The notes: generated by a model from the letters alone, not told the origin. A stretch of 64,000 nt of DNA from Bradyrhizobium diazoefficiens (GCF_018131015.1 NZ_JAFCJJ010000012.1:124001-188000), one strand, 5' to 3'. Counted from the stretch's first letter, positions 9,157-17,926 are shown. Numbers and translations: made by a program.

Positions 9157-10281
9157 ATGGACGGGGCGAAATCGCTTCTGCAGGATCTGGACGACGCGAT
9201 CGCTCGCGGCACCGACGAAAGCCGCGCACGCGCATTGTGGCATGCGACTGACATCCTGATCACCGGCCGCTACAGCGACGACGAGATTTCGACGTTCGGC
9301 GAGGTGATCGGCCGGCTCGCCGACGAGATCGAGGTGGCTGCGCGCGCGCAGCTCTCCGAAGTGATGGCGGCTTGCGATCACGCTCCGCTCAACGTCATCG
9401 AGAAGCTCGCGCTCGACGACGAGATCGAGGTCGCCGGTCCCGTGCTGCGCGACTCCAAGCGCATCGACGAGAAGATGCTGGTCGAGAGCGCCATGACCAA
9501 GGGCCAGGCGCATCTGCTCGCGATCTCGCAGCGCCAGTCGATCGGCGAGGCCGTGACCGACGTGCTGGTCAAGCGCGGCAACCAGGAGGTCGTCACCTCC
9601 GTCGCCAGGAACGAGGGTGCGCGCTTCTCCGGCTCGGGCCTCCTGCACATGGTGCGGCGCGCGGAAGGCGACTCGATCCTCGCCGAGCAGCTCGGCCTGC
9701 GCAAGGACGTGCCGCGCCACGTCTTCCAGCAGCTCATCGCGAAGGCGTCGGAAGACGTCCGCCGCCGGCTCGAGCACGAACGCCCCGAGATGATGTCGCA
9801 GATCCAGAGCTCGGTGACCGAGGTCACCGGCGACCTGCAATCCAAGTTCGGCCCGTCCTCGCGCAGCTATTTCGTCGCCAAGCGCGTGGTGACGACGCAG
9901 TACCGGCAAGGCAATCTCAACCAGGATTCGATTTCGAACTATGCGCGCCAGCACCGCTTCGACGAGGTGCAGATCGGCCTGTCGCTGCTGTCGGCGCTGC
10001 CGGTCGACGTGATCGAGCGCGCGGTGATGGACCGCAACCGCGAGATGCTGCTGGTGCTGTGCAAGGCGCTCGACTTCTCCTGGGACACCACCATGTCGCT
10101 ATTGTTCCTCGGCGCCAAGGACCATCTGATCACGGCGCGCGACCTCAAGGACAATGAGCGCGAGTTCGGCCGGCTCAACATCGAGACATCGCGCAGCATC
10201 CTGAAGTTCTACCAGTCGCGCAAGAACAGCGCGCCTGCCGACGCCGCCGCGGGCCGTCAGCCCGAGCTCCAGGTTCACTGA
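9157..10281 (+). CDS. DUF2336 domain-containing protein
   Basis: A 374-residue, mostly helical, charged protein matching DUF2336 proteins of alphaproteobacteria in its pattern of HEAT-like helical repeats (for example HLLAISQRQSIGEAVTDVL, then VLVKRGNQEVVTSVARNEGA). No signal peptide, membrane segment or catalytic motif is seen. In this family the repeat unit usually reads 'RGnxeVvrsvaxNxgAxfS', visible here around residues 140-170. The function is not established; a scaffold or signalling role is only a guess. A 77-residue gene follows 29 bases after the stop and is probably cotranscribed. Confidence 0.8.
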   Translation: MDGAKSLLQDLDDAIARGTDESRARALWHATDILITGRYSDDEISTFGEVIGRLADEIEVAARAQLSEVMAACDHAPLNVIEKLALDDEIEVAGPVLRDSKRIDEKMLVESAMTKGQAHLLAISQRQSIGEAVTDVLVKRGNQEVVTSVARNEGARFSGSGLLHMVRRAEGDSILAEQLGLRKDVPRHVFQQLIAKASEDVRRRLEHERPEMMSQIQSSVTEVTGDLQSKFGPSSRSYFVAKRVVTTQYRQGNLNQDSISNYARQHRFDEVQIGLSLLSALPVDVIERAVMDRNREMLLVLCKALDFSWDTTMSLLFLGAKDHLITARDLKDNEREFGRLNIETSRSILKFYQSRKNSAPADAAAGRQPELQVH

Positions 10282-10310
10282 GCGGGAAAGCGAGAGGGGA
10301 GTACTTGAAA

Positions 10311-10544
10311 ATGTTGCCTCAATTCGGCACCGCCGTTCGCAAGAACAAGAGCCTCGCCGCCGATGCCGGCGGATCGGCTCCGGACAAGGCTTCGGTCGAC
10401 GCCGCATGGCTCGTCCTGGAAGCCGCCAACGATCTCGGCGACCACGCCGCGATCGCAGCCTGCCGCCGCGTCATCGACGCCGAGCTGAACGGCACCGTCG
10501 CCGGCCAATCGGACCTCGATCTCGTGACGGGGTATTTCAGGTAG
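10311..10544 (+). CDS. Small hypothetical protein downstream of DUF2336
   Basis: A 77-residue soluble, helical protein beginning MLPQFGTAVRKNKSLA. GAGGGGAG lies about 9 bases before the ATG; a TTG at 10305 is a second possible start. The central part (AWLVLEAANDLGDHAAIAACRRVIDAEL) looks like one helix-turn-helix pair of a TPR-like fold. It follows the DUF2336 gene in the same direction, and a strong hairpin terminator ends the unit at 10622-10645. No function is recognisable. Confidence 0.65.
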   Translation: MLPQFGTAVRKNKSLAADAGGSAPDKASVDAAWLVLEAANDLGDHAAIAACRRVIDAELNGTVAGQSDLDLVTGYFR

Positions 10545-10621
10545 GATTTCGCGGGACGGGTTTCGCTGCTCCACCCGTCCTGTGCGCCGTGGCCGTGTCA
10601 ACGGCATGCGGCCAACTCGAA

Positions 10622-10645
10622 GAGGCCCCGCCAAAGCGGGGCCTC
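10622..10645. terminator. Bidirectional hairpin terminator
   Basis: A perfect 10-base stem GAGGCCCCGC / GCGGGGCCTC with a CAAA loop, followed by CTTGTT. It lies between the convergent DUF2336 unit and carboxylesterase gene and can serve both strands. Confidence 0.75.
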
Positions 10646-10663
10646 CTTGTTCGGTCCCGTCTC

Positions 10664-12340
10664 CTAGTCCCGCGGCCGCACCGGCGCAGGCGCCACCTGC
10701 ACCGGGGCCGGCGGGTGCGCCGCCATCCAGTCCATCCGCTTGAGGTCCATGGTGGCGATTTCGGCCCTATCGCCGAACACCATGTATTGCGGCGATTGCT
10801 CCTTCCAGGCCGGCCACGCAAGCTGCGGCGTCGACGGCGAGCCGGTCTCGGCCAGCGCGATCAACGCGCCCGCCATGCGGTCGGCGAGCTCGCGGTCATA
10901 GGCCGTCCATGCCCGCGTCGGCCGCAGCCAATTGTAGACGTCGAGCGTGTCGAACCAGTACGGCACGTCGGCGGTGTGATAGGCGCCGACGGTCGCCGGG
11001 TTCTGGTCGGCGATGACGACGCCCGGCGCATAGGGATGCTTGCGCATGAAGGTGTCGATGTAGACCGGAGCGGTGTTGTATTTCGCCATCACCTCGGCGC
11101 AGCCGCGCGAGCTCCTCATCATGCCGGCTTCCATGGCGGCGCGATGCGCCATCGGCTGCACCTCGGCGTCACTGCCGACCGGATAGAGTCTTAGGAATTC
11201 GTCGGCCTCAGTGCCGTACATCTGCCGCGCCATCGCCTGGTAGTCGGCGACCGTATGGGTGCGGGTAAGCGGATAGAGCGCGGAGTCGATGTCGTCGCCG
11301 TTGGAGCTCGCGATGACGGGTACGTCGCTGGCGATATGGGTCGCGAACGCCTGCTCCTTGGTGCCGGTCCAGAAATAGCCATCGATCACCGCCGGCGCGC
11401 GCACGCCGCGGACGTTCAGCCCGAGCTGCCTCTCTTCCTGCAGCGCCAGGATGCGGTCGGCCGAGACGTTGCGCATGGCGGCAAGGTCCTTTGCGCCGAG
11501 GCGAGACTGCAGGTCGAGCCCGACCTTCTCGCCTTCGGCCAGCGGCTCGACCCCGCCGATCATGCCGGTGCCGCCGAAATTGCAGGCGCTGGTCAACATC
11601 GCGCCGCGGAACAGTCCTTTCGACAGCGGGCTGGTGTATTGCGCCGCGACCGCGCCCGCGCCGAACGACTGGCCGGTGATCACCACCTTGTCCGGATCGC
11701 CGCCGAATTTTTCGATGTTGTCGCGCACCCAGCGCAGCGCCGCGTTCTGGTCGAGATAACCGTAATTACCGGAATGGCCGCCTTGCTCCCTCGTGAGCTC
11801 GGGATGCGCCATGTAGCCGAGCATGCCGACGCGATAGTTGAAGTTGACGAAAACGGCGCCGCGCCTCGCCATGTTCTCGCCGCCGTAATTGGCCATGCCC
11901 AATGAGCCGAGCGTGCCGCCGCCGCCATAGATGAAGACGATCACGGGACGCTTGTCGCCTGGCTTCGCCTCGGCCGGCGCCCACAGGTTTAGATAGAGGC
12001 AGTCCTCGCCGGTCGGCTCCTCGCCGAAGTAGTGATTGATGTCATGGGCGCGCAGCACCTGGATGCATTCCGGCCCCCTGCGGTCGGCATTCCAGATGCC
12101 GTCCCAGCTGATCGGCTGCGGCGCTTTCCAGCGCAGCTCGCCAGTCGGCGGCTTCGCGAAGGGAATGCCGAGATAGGCCTTGACGCCCGAGGCGAGCCTG
12201 GTGCCGGAGAGCCTGCCGCCGGCGATCGCGACGGGATCGCCCGGGATCGGCATCATCGCATCGGCGAGAACCCAAACGGTGGAGGCGAGCAGCGCGCCTG
12301 CAAGAGTGATTGCCCCGATCGTGGATCGCCTGAAGCCCAT
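10664..12340 (-). CDS. Carboxylesterase, type B, secreted
   Basis: A 558-residue type-B carboxylesterase/lipase that hydrolyses carboxylic esters. It carries a signal peptide (AITLAGALLASTVWVLADA), so it acts in the periplasm or outside. Landmarks include AYLGIPFAKPPTGELRWK, the family pattern EDCLYLNLWAP, the oxyanion glycines YGGGG, and the nucleophile elbow VVITGQSFGAGA. The acid is probably in SSNGDDIDS and the histidine in GAYHTADVPYWF. A purine-rich GGGGGAAA precedes the ATG by about 7 bases. The gene is monocistronic. Substrate range cannot be told from the sequence; the length is usual for the family. Confidence 0.92.
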   Translation of the reverse strand: MGFRRSTIGAITLAGALLASTVWVLADAMMPIPGDPVAIAGGRLSGTRLASGVKAYLGIPFAKPPTGELRWKAPQPISWDGIWNADRRGPECIQVLRAHDINHYFGEEPTGEDCLYLNLWAPAEAKPGDKRPVIVFIYGGGGTLGSLGMANYGGENMARRGAVFVNFNYRVGMLGYMAHPELTREQGGHSGNYGYLDQNAALRWVRDNIEKFGGDPDKVVITGQSFGAGAVAAQYTSPLSKGLFRGAMLTSACNFGGTGMIGGVEPLAEGEKVGLDLQSRLGAKDLAAMRNVSADRILALQEERQLGLNVRGVRAPAVIDGYFWTGTKEQAFATHIASDVPVIASSNGDDIDSALYPLTRTHTVADYQAMARQMYGTEADEFLRLYPVGSDAEVQPMAHRAAMEAGMMRSSRGCAEVMAKYNTAPVYIDTFMRKHPYAPGVVIADQNPATVGAYHTADVPYWFDTLDVYNWLRPTRAWTAYDRELADRMAGALIALAETGSPSTPQLAWPAWKEQSPQYMVFGDRAEIATMDLKRMDWMAAHPPAPVQVAPAPVRPRD

Positions 12341-12486
12341 GGCGCATTTCCCCCGGCGTCGTTCTTGTTATCTGCGGACCCGCTCGCGCATTGGTCCGGG
12401 CGGACGATAGCCGATCCGCACTCCGGCTCAATGACCGGCTCGTTCTACACCCCTAACATCATGTTATCTTCACGCCGCATGCAAAA

Positions 12487-12508
12487 AGGCCCCGCCGGAG
12501 CGGGGCCT
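12487..12508 (-). terminator. Rho-independent terminator of the small secreted protein gene
   Basis: A 9-base stem AGGCCCCGC / GCGGGGCCT with a 4-base loop. On the reverse strand it is followed by TTTTT, so it ends transcription of the gene at 12535-12780. Confidence 0.8.
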
Positions 12509-12534
12509 CTCTTGTTCGATCCTGCCGAACCGCG

Positions 12535-12780
12535 TTAATCGTCGTCCCAATGATGACGGCGGATCACGACGCCACGGTCGTAGTCGCGGTCGTGATTGTA
12601 CCAGCCACGATGCCAGCCGCGGTCATGCTCGTAGATGCGGGCACGCGGGCCGTCATAGCGGTCGCCGTAGTAACCCGTGTCGCCGCCGACATAGACGCCG
12701 ACGCCGGCCGCGTTGGCGATGGTCGGGACACCGATTGCAAGCGTCGCTGCCGCCGCGAGTGCGTAAGTGAGCTTCCTCAT
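12535..12780 (-). CDS. Small secreted protein rich in Arg, Asp, Tyr and His
   Basis: An 81-residue protein with a signal peptide (MRKLTYALAAAATLAIGVPT then IANAA), leaving a mature part of about 55 residues (GVGVYVGGDTGYYGDRYDGP, then EHDRGWHRGWYNHDRDYD). The start is fixed by a perfect AGGAGG 7 bases before the ATG; the open frame further upstream is not coding. Small exported proteins of this composition are common in Bradyrhizobium and are of unknown function. The HxxxHDxDxD-like tail could bind metal, which is speculation. It has its own strong terminator. Confidence 0.8.
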   Translation of the reverse strand: MRKLTYALAAAATLAIGVPTIANAAGVGVYVGGDTGYYGDRYDGPRARIYEHDRGWHRGWYNHDRDYDRGVVIRRHHWDDD

Positions 12781-12929
12781 CTGTTCCTCCTGTCTCTGCA
12801 TCGTCGCGGGGTCAACGGCTGCCGCCGTGGCCCGTTGCAGGAACCGGGAAGAAACTTTCTTGAATGGCTGTTCAGGTGCGCTCGTGTTGTGGTGCGCAGG
12901 AGCAGGGAACTGCGTTCCGCTGGCGGACC

Positions 12930-13031
12930 TCACCAGGTGTAGCGCAGCACGCCTTTGCCGGCGTAGGAGCTGGTGACGTTCGAGAACTCGCCCTCGAAGG
13001 TTGCTGACGCCGACCAGCCGTTGATCCACTT
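12930..13031 (-). pseudogene. Remnant of an outer-membrane beta-barrel (porin-like) gene, C-terminal end
   Basis: Reverse-strand residues WKWINGWSASATFEGEFSNV, then TSSYAGKGVLRYTW, end in a stop after Trp. An aromatic last residue after alternating hydrophobic positions is the C-terminal beta-strand signature recognised by the BAM complex. The whole segment resembles the end of Bradyrhizobium porin/autotransporter-type barrels. An in-frame TAG stands directly before the first Trp, and nothing upstream continues the barrel, so only about 33 codons remain. Confidence 0.6.
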
Positions 13032-13063
13032 CCACTACTGACGGCCAGGGCTTTCCCTGACCC

Positions 13064-13090
13064 AAAAGCCCCGGCATCGCCGGGGCTTTT
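13064..13090. terminator. Hairpin terminator
   Basis: A perfect 12-base stem AAAAGCCCCGGC / GCCGGGGCTTTT with an ATC loop and GTTTG after it. It has A and T ends on both sides, so it could work in either direction. No intact plus-strand gene precedes it; it may end the frameshifted P-loop gene on the reverse strand or be left over from a lost gene. Confidence 0.65.
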
Positions 13091-13179
13091 GTTTGACGGA
13101 AGGGAAGCCGGACACGGATCGCGTGTCGTCCGCTTTGCCGACGCTGGCCCGGGTCCGTTGAGGGGCCCAGCAGTCGAAA

Positions 13180-13636
13180 TTACGCGCCGGAGAGAAACCG
13201 CTCCAGTTCTTCAGGATCTGAAAGCATGCTTACGTCCGCCCGGGCGGCGTATTCGATGATCGCCCTTTTGATTTTCGGACGCTCGATCCACCGCCAGGTC
13301 GACAACCACCACCAGAAGTCCATTCGTTCTTTCGAACGGCGAATTGCGCGCGTGAGGCAGAGAAAGAAACCGAAGTCCAGAACGATCACCGTGTCGGCGG
13401 CCTGCAACCGCACGCCAAGCACGTCGTATCTGCCAAGATCACCGTCCATGATCCAGCGCTCCTGATCCGCGAGCCCTTGCTGAATTTCGATCCATCTCTC
13501 GCGGCACAGGGACCAGCCCCGGTTGCCAAAAGTGCTTGTCGAGCTCAAGAACCGGCAAGCCAGTCATCCCTCCGAGCCTTCTCGCGAAGGTCGATTTTCC
13601 CGCGGCTCCTCTCCCGAGAATGACGACACGTTGCAT
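13180..13636 (-). pseudogene. P-loop (adenylate kinase/AAA-like) gene broken by a frameshift
   Basis: From ATG 13636 the reverse strand reads MQRVVILGRGAAGKSTFARR, a Walker A P-loop, then GLPVLELDKHFWQPGLVPVP and RE. Near 13495 the frame breaks: WIEIQQGLADQERWIMDGDL and the rest of the domain (DTVIVLDFGFFLCLTRAI) continue in another frame to a stop at 13180. Joined, the pieces give about 150 residues, the usual size of the small P-loop kinase-like proteins related to FlaR 'topology modulation' proteins. One base has been gained or two lost; a sequencing error is possible. It lies 23 bases after the acetyltransferase gene, probably in one unit. Confidence 0.75.
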
Positions 13637-13659
13637 GGCGGACGATCCAGAGTTGGTGC

Positions 13660-14163
13660 TCACACTCGTGCGCGGTAGATCACGACGTCCTCGCCGCGAT
13701 GCGTCGTGCTCTTCTCCAGCAGGTAGTTCGACTTCTCCAGCACGCGGCAGGATGCGCCATTCCCGACGAGGACCAGGCCGATGAGGGAGGGCAGCTCCAA
13801 TTGCGAGAGCCCGATATCCGTCAGCACCGTCGCAATCTCGCTCGCAAGCCCCTGGCCCCAGAGACCACGCCTGAACGTGTAGGCGATCTCGATTTCGTCC
13901 GTGCCGTCCACGAGGATGTGCCGGAGCCCCGCGCGCCCGGCGAACGCGCCATCGCGCGTCCGCAACGCCCAGAGCCCGAAGCCGTGCCGGTCCCAATGCT
14001 CCATGTTGACCGCGAGATAGGTTTTGGTGACCTCCGGCGAGCGCACGCCGCCGAGATAGCGCGACACCTCGACATCGAGGTGCAGATCGACGAAGCCGGC
14101 GAGATGATCTTCGCGCAGCCTCTCGGCGGTCAGTCGCTCGGTGCTGAACTGGTCCATATGCAT
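13660..14163 (-). CDS. GNAT family N-acetyltransferase (RimJ/RimL type)
   Basis: A 167-residue acetyltransferase that moves an acetyl group from acetyl-CoA to an amine. The N-terminus FSTERLTAERLREDHLAGF and the substrate strand HGFGLWALRTRDGAFAGRAG are typical of the RimJ/RimL branch. The CoA-binding segment reads RRGLWGQGLASEI, close to the family's R-G-x-G-x-G/A pattern. ATG 14163 has AGGAAG 8 bases before it; ATG 14157 is an alternative. It sits 45 bases after the TPR regulator on the same strand. The acceptor is unknown. Confidence 0.88.
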   Translation of the reverse strand: MHMDQFSTERLTAERLREDHLAGFVDLHLDVEVSRYLGGVRSPEVTKTYLAVNMEHWDRHGFGLWALRTRDGAFAGRAGLRHILVDGTDEIEIAYTFRRGLWGQGLASEIATVLTDIGLSQLELPSLIGLVLVGNGASCRVLEKSNYLLEKSTTHRGEDVVIYRARV

Positions 14164-14208
14164 AATCACCGCTTCCTGCCAGCGACGGCCGCAACCGCGA
14201 CGTCGAAT

Positions 14209-15759
14209 TCACGTCGGCGCAAGTCCTGCCTTGCGCAAGCCGTCGGCAATCCTCGCCCGCTGAACCAGGCAGGTCGGGTGGTCGGTCGGCGAGCTGAGGT
14301 GGAATTGGGCCACGCTGAAATGGGGATCGAGGCCAAGCCCGGCGCGCACCCATGTCCGCGCCTCCTCGATGCATCCGAGGTTTGCCAGCGCGGCGCCGAG
14401 AAAGAAATGAACGAACGGGGCAATGTTCCGGTTTACCTCGATTGATCGCTTGAACCAGTGGACGGCCGTCTCGTCGGCCCCGAGATATGATTGCGCGACG
14501 CCAGCGGTATTCATCCAGGACGAGGCCTTGTGGTCGCGGGGAGAGAGCCGGAAAGCCTCCATGATGTGGCCTTCGGTCTCCTCGGCCCGACCGAGGTTGC
14601 ACTTGCCGAGCCCGATCCAGGCATGGGCGGTGGCGAGATTGCGATCGAGCGCCAGGGCGCGCTCACATTCGGCAATGCCCGGCGCGGCGCGCTTCGTGAA
14701 AATCTGGACGACGCCCATCAGGCAATGCGCTCTCGCGTGATTGGGCGTTTTGGCAAGTATCCTGGTCAGGAATTCCTCGACGACCCGCAAGGGCGCTCTG
14801 CGGTCGATCAGCATGGATGTTGCTCGCATGGTATCGACGTCGGCCATGCCCACCATGGCCTCGACGTTCCCTGCGTCGAGGCGGAGGGCCTGCTCGAAGA
14901 AGGTCCGCGCCTGTGATAGACTCGCAGGATCGGTTCCGCGATGCAGATACGCCATTCCCTGGAAATACAGGTCCATCGAATCCGGATGCGGCGTCCGTGC
15001 GGCGCGCGACGCCTCCACGGTGACGAGCTCCGTTCCGAGCTGATTGGCAAGGCGGGCCCCGATCTCGTCCTGCATGTCGAAGAGGTCGGCGATCTCCTTG
15101 TCGAAGCGTTCACCCCATAAATGGCTGCCATTCTCGGTATCGATGAGCTGGACGTTGATGCGCATCCGGCTTCCGGCGCGCTGCACCGAGCCCTCGAGCA
15201 CGTAGTGAACGCCGAGTTCGCGGCCCACCTGCTTCAAGTCGACATGCCGTCCCCTGTAGGTGAAGGCGGTGTTGCGACCGATCACGAAAATGCCGGCCAC
15301 GCGCGACAGATCCGCAGTCAGGCTCTCGGTCACGCCGTCGACGAAATAATCCTGCGCGGGGTCGGGACTGAGATTGGCGAACGGCAGCACCACGAGCCGC
15401 GGTTTGCCCGCGGCGGGGCCCGGCGCGGACGCGACGGCTGCGGTCGGCGATGCTTCCCGCACCGTCGCAACGAAGCGGACACCCTTGCGCGGAAACGTCT
15501 TGATCAGGCGCTGCTCCTCCCCGGTGTCGCCGATTGCCTTCCGCGCGGCGTTGAGGCACGTGGTCAGGGCGACGTCCGATATGGCGCGTCCCTGCCAGAT
15601 CACGCGGATCAGATCGTCCTTGCTGATGACGCGCTCGCGGTTGCCGATGAGATAGCCGAGCAGGTCGAACACCTGCGGCGCGATGGTGATCGTCTCGGCT
15701 CCGCGACGAAGCTCGCGTCGATCGGTATCGAGCGAAAGATTGTCAAAGAAATAAAGCAA
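14209..15759 (-). CDS. Winged-helix (OmpR/CadC-type) regulator with TPR repeats
   Basis: A 516-residue protein. Residues about 1-100 form an OmpR/PhoB-type winged helix (FDNLSLDTDRRELRRG, then DDLIRVIWQGRAISDVALTT). A linker leads to a TolB-like domain (LVVLPFANLSPDPAQDYFVD, then GVTESLTADLS) found in adenylate-cyclase-like regulators. TPR repeats follow from about residue 265 to the end (ARTFFEQALRLDAGNVEAMV, then ARAHCLMGVVQIF). The start is a TTG at 15759 with GGGGAAG 5 bases upstream; the domain begins right there, and the longer open frame is not needed. No receiver domain or membrane helix is present. It is divergent from the Bug-type gene, a likely target. Confidence 0.85.
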   Translation of the reverse strand: MLYFFDNLSLDTDRRELRRGAETITIAPQVFDLLGYLIGNRERVISKDDLIRVIWQGRAISDVALTTCLNAARKAIGDTGEEQRLIKTFPRKGVRFVATVREASPTAAVASAPGPAAGKPRLVVLPFANLSPDPAQDYFVDGVTESLTADLSRVAGIFVIGRNTAFTYRGRHVDLKQVGRELGVHYVLEGSVQRAGSRMRINVQLIDTENGSHLWGERFDKEIADLFDMQDEIGARLANQLGTELVTVEASRAARTPHPDSMDLYFQGMAYLHRGTDPASLSQARTFFEQALRLDAGNVEAMVGMADVDTMRATSMLIDRRAPLRVVEEFLTRILAKTPNHARAHCLMGVVQIFTKRAAPGIAECERALALDRNLATAHAWIGLGKCNLGRAEETEGHIMEAFRLSPRDHKASSWMNTAGVAQSYLGADETAVHWFKRSIEVNRNIAPFVHFFLGAALANLGCIEEARTWVRAGLGLDPHFSVAQFHLSSPTDHPTCLVQRARIADGLRKAGLAPT

Positions 15760-15906
15760 GTTACTTCCCCGCGGGGCGATCGCCGAGATCCGTCGACCGA
15801 AAGAATAAGCTGCCGCTAAGGAAAAAGTAAGCCGGCGACAAAGCCCGGCGGTCGTCCGGTGATACAAGTGAAGGCCGGGTGCGGCTGGATTGGCAGGAGA
15901 CAGGTG

Positions 15907-16884
15907 ATGATCACGCGTCGTCATGTGCTGACCGGCTGCGCAAGTCTTGCGCTTTGCAATCTATGTCGCGTGCCTCGGGCGGTGGCGCAGCCGCTGCTGA
16001 AGACGGCGCATATCCTGACCACCACCACCCCCGGTCTGATGGACGCGCTGGCGCGGCTCGCGACCGGCCAGATGGGCGACTATGCGGAAACCTTTGTGGT
16101 CGAGAGCCGCCCGGGCGCCGCCGGTCGCATCGCGGTGGAGGCGGTGAAGACCAGCGCAGCCGACGGATCGGTCATGTTGATGGCGCCGCTCGGCTTCATG
16201 ACGTTGTTTCCGCATATCTACAAGACGTTGAGATATCAGCCGCGCGATTTCACGCCGGTGTCGACCTTGGCCTCGACCCCTGCCTTTCTCACCATCGGTC
16301 CGAAGGTGCCAGCGGAGGTCAGGACGGTCGCGGATTTCGTCACCTGGTGTCGCGCCAATCCGAACCTTGCCACCTACGGCACGCCGGGCATCGGAACCTC
16401 GCTGCACTTTCTCGGGACGATGCTGGGCCGGAGTGCGGGCTTCGAATTTCTTCATGTGCCCTATCAGGGGATAAACGCCATCCAGGATGTGACCAAGGGC
16501 GTGATTGCGGCGGCCCTGATGCCGATTGGCACCTCGCTTGGCCTCGTCCAGTCCGGCGATCTTCGTGCGCTGGCGACCACCGGACCGCGCCGCTCCCCGT
16601 TCGTTCCGGCGGTGCCGACCGTGGCTGAGGCCGGCTATCCGGCCCTCGAGGATCTCACATGGATGGGGTTTTTCGTGCCGGCGAAGACGCCGCCGCCGAC
16701 GGTCGACAGGCTGAGTGCAGCAATCCAGGGCGCTTTGCGCAACGACGAGGTGAGAGCCGGCATGGCGAAGCTGATCGTCGAGCCCGAGGCGATTGCCATG
16801 GGTGATTTCGCCCGGCTGATCGCATCGGAGTCCGACCGTTGGAGGGCGATCGTGCAAACAACGGGGTTCGCCCCAACCGATTGA
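15907..16884 (+). CDS. Tripartite tricarboxylate transporter substrate-binding protein (Bug family)
   Basis: A 325-residue periplasmic solute-binding protein of the Bug/TctC family. Typical blocks are AGRIAVEAVKTSAADGSVML, YGTPGIGTSLHFLGTMLG and VPTVAEAGYPALEDLTWMG. The N-terminus reads MITRRHVLTGCASLAL: twin arginines suggest Tat export, while LTGC also resembles a lipobox, so the mature form is uncertain. AGGAG lies about 10 bases before the ATG. No TctA or TctB gene is next to it, so it must use permeases encoded elsewhere or act as a sensor. It is followed 25 bases on by an O-methyltransferase and is divergent from the TPR regulator. Confidence 0.9.
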   Translation: MITRRHVLTGCASLALCNLCRVPRAVAQPLLKTAHILTTTTPGLMDALARLATGQMGDYAETFVVESRPGAAGRIAVEAVKTSAADGSVMLMAPLGFMTLFPHIYKTLRYQPRDFTPVSTLASTPAFLTIGPKVPAEVRTVADFVTWCRANPNLATYGTPGIGTSLHFLGTMLGRSAGFEFLHVPYQGINAIQDVTKGVIAAALMPIGTSLGLVQSGDLRALATTGPRRSPFVPAVPTVAEAGYPALEDLTWMGFFVPAKTPPPTVDRLSAAIQGALRNDEVRAGMAKLIVEPEAIAMGDFARLIASESDRWRAIVQTTGFAPTD

Positions 16885-16909
16885 ACCCGACAAATTAGGG
16901 GAGGCAGAT

Positions 16910-17926
16910 ATGGGCCGGCCAGTATCCGTGCTCGATCTCGTGCAGTCGCATCGCATCACCGCGGTGATCCATGCGGCGGCGAAGCTCGGTCTCGCCGAGG
17001 CCATCGGTGATGGTACGAAATCAGCGGCCGAACTTGCAGGTCTTGTGTCCGCCGACGAGGCGGCGCTGGGCCGGCTGCTCGTTGCGCTGACGGCACTTGG
17101 CCTCTGCAGCCATGTCGGGGAGGACCGCTTCGCCATAACGGATCTCGGCCGGCAACTCGACGCGCGCGCCGAGCCATCCTTCAAGGACTGGGTTCTGTTC
17201 GAGGGCGAGACGCTCGCGCAATCCTGGAGCGGGCTGATCGATTCCGTTCGCACCGGGAAGACGGCGACGCAACTGCGCGGTGGCGGCGACGATCGCTACG
17301 CCGTGACGGGCGAGGCGACGGAATGGACCCGCCGCTTCAACGCGGCGATGGTCAGCCTCACACGGAGCATCGTTCCAAAGCTCGTGGCGGCATACGACTT
17401 CCAGGCCGCGCGCCTCGTCATGGATGTCGGCGGCGGCACCGGTGAATTGATTGGGGGCGTCCTGCAGCGCCACCCGCATCTTGAAGGCATTGCCTTCGAT
17501 CTCGCGCGCTGCGAGGCAGATGCGAGCGCGCATTTCGATCGGCTCGGCATCGCCGGCCGCTGCAGGTTCGTCGCGGGCAGCTTCTTCGAAGCGGTCCCCA
17601 GCGGCGCCGACACCATCCTGATGAAGAGCATCATTCACAATTGGAAGGACGACCGCTGCGCGGTCATTCTGCGCAACTGCAGGCATGCCTTGCCGTCTGG
17701 TGGGACACTCATTCTGATCGAGCGGATCATGCCGGAACGCGCCATGACGAAGCCCGACGACCTGTCTTGCGTCATGAGCGACCTCAACATGCTTCGCGGA
17801 CTCGGCGGTTGCGAACGCACCGAGGCCGCGTATTGCAGGCTCGCGGCCCTGGCCGGCTTCGCCTTCGAAGCAACGATCGGGGCTGGCCCGTTCAGCCTGA
17901 TCAGATTCAGGAAGGAAGGTGATTGA
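16910..17926 (+). CDS. O-methyltransferase family 2 (SAM-dependent)
   Basis: A 338-residue methyltransferase of the acetylserotonin O-methyltransferase-like family, which includes hydroxyneurosporene methyltransferases and antibiotic O-methyltransferases. An N-terminal winged-helix dimerisation domain (residues 10-90, VIHAAAKLGLAEAIGDG) precedes the SAM-binding core LVMDVGGGTGELIGGVL, the acidic block AGSFFEAVPSGADTILMK, and IIHNWKDDRC, which normally carries the catalytic His. GGGGAGG stands just upstream of the ATG. Probably cotranscribed with the Bug-type gene. Its substrate, likely a hydroxylated aromatic or polyketide-like molecule, is not visible. Confidence 0.88.
   Translation: MGRPVSVLDLVQSHRITAVIHAAAKLGLAEAIGDGTKSAAELAGLVSADEAALGRLLVALTALGLCSHVGEDRFAITDLGRQLDARAEPSFKDWVLFEGETLAQSWSGLIDSVRTGKTATQLRGGGDDRYAVTGEATEWTRRFNAAMVSLTRSIVPKLVAAYDFQAARLVMDVGGGTGELIGGVLQRHPHLEGIAFDLARCEADASAHFDRLGIAGRCRFVAGSFFEAVPSGADTILMKSIIHNWKDDRCAVILRNCRHALPSGGTLILIERIMPERAMTKPDDLSCVMSDLNMLRGLGGCERTEAAYCRLAALAGFAFEATIGAGPFSLIRFRKEGD

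Noticed and set aside
13439..14602. A 387-codon reverse-strand frame covering the acetyltransferase and the P-loop start
   Set aside because: Only its last 65 codons are real (the N-terminal half of the frameshifted P-loop gene); the rest is out of frame with the acetyltransferase and the TPR regulator.
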